Shown piece after piece: positions 1-5,686 of a stretch of DNA of 6,866 nt (its first letter is position 1; each line of letters starts with the position of its first letter). The stretch is taken from contig MERZ01000333.1 of assembly GCA_001770785.1 (NCBI GenBank), positions 1 through 6,866 on the forward strand, in the 5' to 3' direction. The notes beneath the pieces are model-generated. The model worked only from the letters and a program-made list of their open reading frames with translations, was not told the DNA's origin and searched no databases. This DNA comes from Burkholderiales bacterium RIFCSPHIGHO2_12_FULL_61_11. Lineage in GTDB: Bacteria > Pseudomonadota > Gammaproteobacteria > Burkholderiales > Burkholderiaceae_C. Made by a program: the position numbers and the translations under genes.

Positions 1-1
1 G

Positions 2-457
<456 letters not shown>

Positions 458-511
458 GCCAGCGGCGAAGCCGCCAGTACCACACGCTTTTGTTCCAAAT
501 GAGAGGGCTGA

Positions 512-2779
512 CTACTCCCTGAATGGCACGCGTTCAGCCTGAGGGAAGTCCGGCGCGATCCGCGGGACATCGGAGTCAGTCTCCAGGTCAAACTCGGGCT
601 GCTCAGCCGCTAGCGGTGGCCAGGCAGCTTCGAGCATCAAGACGGCTTCGGTTTCGGGCGCCTCAACCGGCACTGGCTCCGGCACCCTCGCCTCACGCGG
701 CGCATCAAAGCGCGCGCCCGGATCGACCACCCGGGACCGCAAGGATCGCTGAACAAAGTCGCCGACGATGGGCAGCGCGCTGTGCGCCCCCTGGCCCCAA
801 TAGTTGCTTTGCATCGTGATGCGGTTGTCGTTGAAGCCGACCCAGGCACCCGCCACCAGCTGCGGGTGCATCAGAATGAACCAGCCATCGGTGTTGTCCT
901 GGGTGGTTCCGGTCTTGCCCGCCACGTCGGCCTGAATGCCAAACCTGGTGCGAATGCCGACGCCGGTGCCCCGGTCGATGACGCCGCGCATCACGTCCAG
1001 CAGCGTTTGCGCGCTGGCCACCGACAGGGCTTGCTCCGGCGCCTTGGCCTGAAACTGCTCCAGCACCCGGCCGTTCCGGTCTTCAATACGCGTGACCAGC
1101 ATGGGCTCGATGTAGCTGCCACTGTTGGCAATGGTGCTGTAAGCCGAGACCATTTCCTTCAAGGTCACCGGGCTGGTTCCCAGCGCGAGCGACGGCACCT
1201 GCTCAAGCTTGCTTTGCCGCACGCCCATGGCCTGTGCCAGTTTCGCCACCTTGGCTGGGCCGACGGTCTGCATGACTTGGGCCGTGATGGTGTTTTTGGA
1301 ATAAACCAGGCCCTCGCGCAGGCTCATCGTGCGCCCGCTGGGCGCTCCGGCATCGCTGGGCCGCCAGACGGCGCCGCCCTCCAGCGGGTAATCCACGGCC
1401 TGGTCAATGAAACTGTCGGTGGGATGCGCACCCTGCTCAAACGCGGCGCCGTAGACGAAGGGCTTGAAGGTCGATCCGGGCTGCCGGCGCGCCTGCTGCA
1501 CATGGTCGAAGGGGTCCTGGCTGAAGTCGCGGCTGCCGACCCAGGCCATGACATGGCCGTTGCGTGGGTCGAGCGCCACAAAGCCGGCCTGCAGCCGGGT
1601 CTTGTCCCGCCGCAGCGCCTGCATGAAGGCCGGGTCGGCCTGCAGCTGCTTCAGGGCCTGCTCGTCCGTCAGGCCCGAATCCATGGCAGCCTTGTATTCG
1701 CGGCTGTCACGCACGAAGGAAAGCACCAGCGCTTTTTTTGCGGCCCACGCCCGCGGACCCCACTCTGCGCTTGCCACGCCTTGCAGTTTGTCGCCCTGAC
1801 GCGTTACCGCCTGGTTGGCCAGATTCTGCAGCCGCGAGTCGATCGTGGTGCGCACCACCAGTCCGTCAGCGTGGATGTTGTAGTCGTTGCGATCGGCCCA
1901 TTCGATCAGCCACCTGCGCAGCTGCTGGGTGAAGTGCGGCGCCGGGCCAAGCGGCTCGGTCTGCCGCTCAAAATCGACCTTGAGCGGCCTCTTCTTCAGT
2001 GATGCAAACTTCGCTGCGTCGAGCTTTTTGTGCTTGACCATCTGGCCGAGAACAAGATTGCGGCGCTCAACGGAGCGCTCGGGATTTTGCACCGGGTTGT
2101 AGTAGCTCGTGCCCTTCAACATGCCGATCAGCGTGGCGCTCTCCAGCACATCGAGCTTGTCGGCCGACTTGTCGAAGTAGGTGCGAGCCGCCATTTCGAT
2201 GCCGAAGGCGTTGTAGAGGAAGGGCACCGTGTTGAGGTAGGTCTCCAGAATCTCCTTCTTGCTGTAGACGGCCTCGATCTTCAGGGCCGTGATGGCTTCC
2301 TTGATCTTGCGCGTGAAGGTCGGGGCGCGACCGACCTCCTCCGGGAAAAGGTTGCGGGCGAGCTGCTGGGTGATGGTCGAGCCGCCCTGGCGGTCTCCGG
2401 TGAAGGTGTGCAGGGCGGCCGAGGCCGTTCGTTTCAGGTCGATGCCATGGTGCTGAAAGAAACGGTGGTCTTCGGTGGAGATCAGCGCGGCAACCACGTT
2501 GGGTGAGATGTCGCCGAGCTTGACCCAGTCGCGGTTGGCGCGCTTGAACACGGCCAGTTCCTTGCCATCGGCCGAGAGCACCGTGGCAGGCTTCTCGGAC
2601 TTGGCCTTTCGGAGGTCGCCGATGCTCGGGGTGAAGGGAATCAGGACCAGCACATAGAGCAGCAACAGCACCGGCAGCGCGGCCAGCGACAACAGGGCGC
2701 CGCGCCGGGTCGGATGGCGCAGACGGCCAAGCATTTCAGCAGCAAGGGGTTTGACACGGGCCAAGGCCATTTTCATCAT
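512..2779 (-). CDS. Class A penicillin-binding protein (PBP1A family: GT51 transglycosylase + transpeptidase)
   Basis: This inner-membrane enzyme polymerises lipid II into glycan strands and cross-links the peptides in the periplasm. With the start at 2776 it has 754 residues (ATG codons at 2779 and 2776 are both possible). Order: short cytoplasmic basic tail, membrane anchor about residues 28-48, GT51 domain about 65-245, linker, transpeptidase domain about 395-680, then an acidic Pro/Glu-rich tail of about 65 residues. GT51 motifs are TEDHRFFQHHG with catalytic Glu102, GGSTITQQLARN at 131-142, RKIKE at 156-160 and KKEILETYLN at 173-182. Transpeptidase motifs are STFK with nucleophile Ser435, SKN at 493-495 and KTGTT at 621-625. 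All catalytic motifs are intact. The frame stays open upstream to 3010, but those 78 residues are Arg-rich, unlike the family and placed before the anchor, so I reject them; the ribosome binding site before 2779 is weak, so the exact start is uncertain (ATG at 2803 is a third option). The gene is somewhat shorter than E. coli PBP1a, and I do not assign mrcA. Confidence 0.93.
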   Translation of the reverse strand: MMKMALARVKPLAAEMLGRLRHPTRRGALLSLAALPVLLLLYVLVLIPFTPSIGDLRKAKSEKPATVLSADGKELAVFKRANRDWVKLGDISPNVVAALISTEDHRFFQHHGIDLKRTASAALHTFTGDRQGGSTITQQLARNLFPEEVGRAPTFTRKIKEAITALKIEAVYSKKEILETYLNTVPFLYNAFGIEMAARTYFDKSADKLDVLESATLIGMLKGTSYYNPVQNPERSVERRNLVLGQMVKHKKLDAAKFASLKKRPLKVDFERQTEPLGPAPHFTQQLRRWLIEWADRNDYNIHADGLVVRTTIDSRLQNLANQAVTRQGDKLQGVASAEWGPRAWAAKKALVLSFVRDSREYKAAMDSGLTDEQALKQLQADPAFMQALRRDKTRLQAGFVALDPRNGHVMAWVGSRDFSQDPFDHVQQARRQPGSTFKPFVYGAAFEQGAHPTDSFIDQAVDYPLEGGAVWRPSDAGAPSGRTMSLREGLVYSKNTITAQVMQTVGPAKVAKLAQAMGVRQSKLEQVPSLALGTSPVTLKEMVSAYSTIANSGSYIEPMLVTRIEDRNGRVLEQFQAKAPEQALSVASAQTLLDVMRGVIDRGTGVGIRTRFGIQADVAGKTGTTQDNTDGWFILMHPQLVAGAWVGFNDNRITMQSNYWGQGAHSALPIVGDFVQRSLRSRVVDPGARFDAPREARVPEPVPVEAPETEAVLMLEAAWPPLAAEQPEFDLETDSDVPRIAPDFPQAERVPFRE

Positions 2780-3241
2780 GGGAAAGTCTAGGGGTGAGCG
2801 CATTTCGGAAGTGTAGGACGTCAGCGCAAGCGGCCGGAGGAGTTGGGCCGCTTTTGGGCGGCGCCGCGCGACTGGGAGGCCATCAAGCCTCTGCCATCCG
2901 CAGCGCCAGCCACGGCGGCAACCCGTCTCCCAATGGCCCCTTGCTGCGAATTGGATCGACTCCACCACCCTGTACAGGAGTGCGCACCTAAAAAACATTC
3001 GCTTCGCCATCTGCAGCTCGTAGTGCCAAAAGCGTCAATGACAATGTGGCGCACCGTACTGACGGTTCCATGAATGTCGGCGGAGACTCGGGCTGACGTT
3101 TGCCGTGCCGCGGCCGGGCGCTGGAGTGGTTAACATCGACGACAACCGATCGAACGTGGTACACCGTCAGTCAACTACTCCAGTAGCGGGCCTTTTTTCA
3201 AGCCGTTTACTGAAATGTCATTTTTTTGAACGGAAGAGCCT
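2780..3241. other. Divergent intergenic region without a convincing gene
   Basis: This 462-base stretch lies between the leftward penicillin-binding protein gene and the rightward kinase cluster, so it should hold promoters for both. I could not place a -35/-10 pair with sensible spacing on either strand. Reading frames cross it on both strands, but their products look like frame shadows with no family motif. Visible structure: a perfect 5-bp hairpin ACCGT-ACTG-ACGGT at 3053-3066; a near-identical 12-mer, GTGGCGCACCGT at 3046-3057 and GTGGTACACCGT at 3156-3167, 110 bases apart on the same strand; and T-runs at 3193-3198 and around 3221-3227 just before the kinase start. The DNA close to the kinase is richer in A and T than the rest of the window, as expected for a 5' untranslated region. 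Confidence 0.6.
3232..3238 (+). promoter_or_regulatory. Ribosome binding site deciding the original kinase start at 3242
   Basis: GGAAGAG sits a few bases before ATG 3242, a good Shine-Dalgarno match at normal spacing. It supports 3242 as the original start of the hybrid kinase, although that reading frame ends at 3439 and the body of the kinase is in another frame. No comparable site precedes the TTG at 3358. Confidence 0.65.
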
Positions 3242-3439
3242 ATGTCAGCAACCGATGCGTGTGATAGCGCTGGCGAAAGACCAACGGGCACTGACGTTGT
3301 CATGGAATTTCGACGCCAGGAAACATTGCTCAAGGCGGGCGCGCTGCAAGACGCCATTTGCTCTCCACCACGATCACACCGGGCTTTGAAGCACTGGTGT
3401 TCAAGGCCTCGCGCGGGATCGAGGACATTTACGAGCTGA
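3242..3439 (+). pseudogene. 5' fragment of the hybrid kinase gene, cut off by deletion/frameshift
   Basis: The 65-codon frame starts at ATG 3242 behind a good ribosome binding site. Its first 39 or so residues look like the normal start of a PAS-type sensor kinase, with the helical lead-in EFRRQETLLKAGALQDAI that usually enters a PAS domain. Immediately after that, at about 3357, the product turns into low-quality Cys/Arg/Ser-rich sequence and stops at 3439, because the DNA now encodes the end of a PAS domain in a different frame. What I see is good kinase N-terminus in one frame joined to good PAS C-terminal half in another, with the PAS core absent. I infer a deletion whose length is not a multiple of three. 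If translated as it stands, the product is a short peptide with no complete domain. Confidence 0.7.
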
Positions 3440-5295
3440 CCTATATCCGCAAGGACGGCAGCCGCTTTCCCGCCATCGTCTCGGTCACGGCGCTGCGCGA
3501 TGCGCACGAAACCATCATCGGCTATTTATTGATCGGCACCGACAACACCGCGCGCAAGGAAGTCGAGGCGGCCCAGGCGCTACTGGACCAGCGCTTGCGC
3601 GACCAGCAGTTCTACACCCGTTCCTTGATCGAATCGAATATCGACGCGCTGATGATGACCGACCCGCAGGGCTTCATCTCGGATGTCAACCAGCAGATGA
3701 TGACGCTCACCGGCCGCACGCGCGATGAGCTGATAGGTGCACCCTGCAAGAATTTTTTTACCGACCCGGTCCGGGCCGACGCCGCGATCAAGCGTGTGCT
3801 TACCGAGAACAAGGTGAGCAACTACGAACTGACAGTCCGCGCCCAAAATGGCGAAGAAACGGTGGTGTCCTACAACGCTGCAACTTTCCAGGACCGCGAC
3901 CGCAAACTGCAAGGGGTGTTCGCGGCAGCGCGCGATGTGACCGAGCGCAAACGCTTCGAACGCGCCTTGCAGGAAAAAAATATCGAGCTTGAGCACGCCA
4001 GCCACATGAAATCGGAATTTCTAGCCACCATGTCACACGAATTGCGCACGCCGCTCAACGCCATCATCGGTTTTTCCGAGGCACTCAAGGATGGCCTGAT
4101 GGGTCAGATGAGCGAAGCGCATCACGAATATGTCAACGATATATTCACCAGTGGCCAGCACTTGCTGTCACTGATCAATGACATTCTGGATTTATCCAAG
4201 GTCGAAGCCGGCATGATGGCGCTCGAACTCGAAGAGGTCGACCTGAACCGCCTGCTGTCGAACAGCCTGTCCATCGTCCGGGAAAAAGCCCTGGCCCATC
4301 GTATCCAGCTCGAACTCGAAACAGACAACAACCTGGGCCTGCCCCAGCTGGACATGCGCAAGACCAAGCAAATTATCTATAACCTGCTGTCCAATGCCGT
4401 CAAGTTCAGTGCCAACGGCGGGCATGTCGTCCTGAGCGCGCGGCGCGTCTCGCGCGGCAGCGTTGGCACGCTGCCGGGTAGCTGGCCCGTGCACAGTTTT
4501 CCCTTGGCCGACAACGAATACAACGAGTTTCTGGAAATAGGCGTTCGCGATGGCGGCATCGGAATTTCCAGGGAAAACATGGCAAAACTGTTTCTCGCCT
4601 TCAGTCAAATCGACAGCAGCCTGGCGCGCAAATTCGAGGGCACAGATCTTGGACTCGCCATGGTCAAGCAACTGGCCGAATTGCATGGGGGAACCGTGGC
4701 CGTGGCTAGCACAGTAGGCGAAGGGGCGCATTTCGCGGCCTGGTTGCCGCTGTACACGCCGGCGCATGCCGCGCCCACGCTGCACCCCATCGTCGCGGTC
4801 GCCCCGCCGGCTGGCGCCGGTCCCAATGAACGCTTCGCGCTGGTGGTCGGGAACGACGCCCGGGCAGCTGATCTGGTTAGCCTGCTGCTCCAAGCCGAGG
4901 GGTTTGCAGTGTTGCTTGCTGGCAGTGCCGGAGACGCCCTCGCGATGGCGCGGCATCAAGCCCTCAGCCTGATCATGCTGGATGTTGATCTTCCCGGCGA
5001 TATCGATGCATGGGAATTTCTCTTGCGGATACGCGAAATCAAGACACTCGCCAACGTCCCAGTGGTGATTATTTCCGACCCGGACGACCACCACATGGCG
5101 CTGACCCGCGGCGCCGCCGCTGTGCTGCAAAGGCCAATCAGCCGCGCCCAGTTGACATTCTCGCTGGCTAACCTGGGTCTGCCTCCGGCCCGGGAACCCA
5201 CCCAAACGATGTTGATCGTGGACGACGACCCCAAAGCCGTCGAAGTGATTGCCGCTTCAGGGAAAGCAAACAATGGCCAAAATATTAATCATTGA
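3358..5295 (+). CDS. Hybrid sensor histidine kinase, truncated and degenerate (partial PAS-PAS-HisKA-HATPase-REC-REC stub); possible pseudogene
   Basis: The kinase body has 645 codons counted from TTG 3358. Order by residue: C-terminal half of a first PAS/PAC domain (about 6-70, RKDGSRFPA and GTDNTARK); linker; complete second PAS (about 84-200, ending AARDVTERKRFE); HisKA with FLATMSHELRTPLN, phospho-acceptor His227; HATPase with N-box YNLLSNAVKF (341-350), G1 DGGIGI (398-403), and G2 GTDLGL (428-433); receiver about 493-608 with Asp542; and a 17-residue start of a second receiver (LIVDDDPKAVEVIAA). No membrane segment is visible, so it should be cytoplasmic. Family members would autophosphorylate on His and pass phosphate to Asp. 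Oddities: the start lies in another frame (3242); G2 Gly is Asp430; receiver pocket reads VGND instead of an acidic VEDD type; the receiver Lys is Arg592; the last receiver is cut and the stop falls inside the next gene. TTG 3358 has no clear ribosome binding site, so whether this frame is translated is doubtful. The kinase identity is certain; its activity is doubtful. Confidence 0.8.
   Translation: MLSTTITPGFEALVFKASRGIEDIYELTYIRKDGSRFPAIVSVTALRDAHETIIGYLLIGTDNTARKEVEAAQALLDQRLRDQQFYTRSLIESNIDALMMTDPQGFISDVNQQMMTLTGRTRDELIGAPCKNFFTDPVRADAAIKRVLTENKVSNYELTVRAQNGEETVVSYNAATFQDRDRKLQGVFAAARDVTERKRFERALQEKNIELEHASHMKSEFLATMSHELRTPLNAIIGFSEALKDGLMGQMSEAHHEYVNDIFTSGQHLLSLINDILDLSKVEAGMMALELEEVDLNRLLSNSLSIVREKALAHRIQLELETDNNLGLPQLDMRKTKQIIYNLLSNAVKFSANGGHVVLSARRVSRGSVGTLPGSWPVHSFPLADNEYNEFLEIGVRDGGIGISRENMAKLFLAFSQIDSSLARKFEGTDLGLAMVKQLAELHGGTVAVASTVGEGAHFAAWLPLYTPAHAAPTLHPIVAVAPPAGAGPNERFALVVGNDARAADLVSLLLQAEGFAVLLAGSAGDALAMARHQALSLIMLDVDLPGDIDAWEFLLRIREIKTLANVPVVIISDPDDHHMALTRGAAAVLQRPISRAQLTFSLANLGLPPAREPTQTMLIVDDDPKAVEVIAASGKANNGQNINH
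5259..5266 (+). promoter_or_regulatory. Ribosome binding site of the stand-alone receiver gene
   Basis: AGGGAAAG precedes ATG 5273 at a usual distance. It selects 5273 over the in-frame TTG at 5249, since the receiver fold begins right at MAKILIIEDN and the eight extra residues are unlike the family. The site lies inside the truncated 3' end of the kinase frame, which suggests that the kinase coding sequence was joined to this leader by a deletion. Confidence 0.6.
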
Positions 5296-5686
5296 AGACA
5301 ACGCGGCGAATATGAAACTCGCCACGCTTTTGCTTCGTAACGCGGGGCATTCTGCGTTGTGCGCAGTGGACGCCGAGATCGGTTTGATGCTCGCGCATGC
5401 CGAGCAGCCTGACCTGATCCTGATGGACATCCAGCTTCCCGGCATGGACGGCCTGGCAGCGACGGCCCTGCTGAAACAGGATCCGGCCACCGCTGCCATT
5501 CCCGTTATTGCATTGACTGCGATGGCAATGAAAGCGGACAAGGAAAAAAGCCAGATCGCCGGTTGCGACGCGTACATCGCCAAGCCCTTGCGTTGCCAGG
5601 AACTGTATGCAGCGATCGACAGCCTTCTGAGCAGGGCAAAGCCGCAAACGGGCAGCGAAGCCGATAACCTGAATCCATCGTCATGA
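5273..5686 (+). CDS. Single-domain response regulator (CheY/DivK-type receiver)
   Basis: This 137-residue protein is a receiver domain with a short polar tail and no DNA-binding or enzymatic output domain, so it probably relays phosphate or acts through protein binding. All phosphorylation-site residues are present: acidic pocket Glu8-Asp9 (IIEDN), phospho-acceptor Asp52 in LILMDIQLPGMDG, Thr82 in IALTA and Lys104 in YIAKPL. Pattern and length resemble DivK-like receivers that follow hybrid kinases. The start at 5273 is set by the ribosome binding site at 5259-5266 and by the beginning of the fold. The kinase frame upstream overlaps it by 23 bases, and its own stop (TGA 5684-5686) overlaps the next start, so it is in the middle of a probable operon. 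The likely phosphate donors are the neighbouring kinases, which is inference from position. It is the only complete receiver in the window with a fully canonical active site. Confidence 0.93.
   Translation: MAKILIIEDNAANMKLATLLLRNAGHSALCAVDAEIGLMLAHAEQPDLILMDIQLPGMDGLAATALLKQDPATAAIPVIALTAMAMKADKEKSQIAGCDAYIAKPLRCQELYAAIDSLLSRAKPQTGSEADNLNPSS
5683..5686 (+). other. ATGA start-stop overlap (translational coupling)
   Basis: The ATG of the REC-PAS-HisKA kinase shares bases with the TGA of the single-domain receiver gene. With no clear ribosome binding site of its own upstream, the kinase is probably translated by ribosomes finishing the receiver gene, which would keep the two products in a fixed ratio. 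Confidence 0.7.

Noticed and set aside
462..474. Hairpin GCGGC-GAA-GCCGC between the convergent genes as a terminator
   Set aside because: The stem is only 5 bp with a 3-base loop and no T-run follows directly on either strand, so it is not a convincing intrinsic terminator.
782..2002. Long 406-codon open frame on the + strand
   Set aside because: It lies opposite the penicillin-binding protein gene, whose catalytic motifs are all intact. The product has no family motif; it is an antisense shadow typical of GC-rich DNA.
2780..3010. N-terminal extension of the penicillin-binding protein by 78 residues up to 3010
   Set aside because: It is Arg-rich and unlike the family. The internal ATG codons at 2779/2776 give a normal short cytoplasmic tail before the membrane anchor.
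3175..3198. Inverted repeat CTACT-CC-AGTAG followed by a T-run as a terminator
   Set aside because: The loop of two bases is too small, the stem is AT-mixed and short, and the T-run is separated by CGGGCC. No gene upstream on this strand would need it, and the kinase leader follows immediately.
3295..3439. Programmed ribosomal frameshift joining the two kinase frames
   Set aside because: A -1 shift would be needed, but I see no XXXYYYZ slippery heptamer in the overlap. Most of the PAS core is also absent from the DNA, so a frameshift would not restore the domain.
4192..5205. Long 337-codon open frame on the - strand opposite the kinase
   Set aside because: The opposite strand holds HisKA, HATPase and receiver motifs in order; the minus-strand product shows no recognisable domain.
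5249..5272. Upstream TTG start for the stand-alone receiver
   Set aside because: The receiver fold starts at ATG 5273, which has a good ribosome binding site; the extra eight residues only translate that leader.
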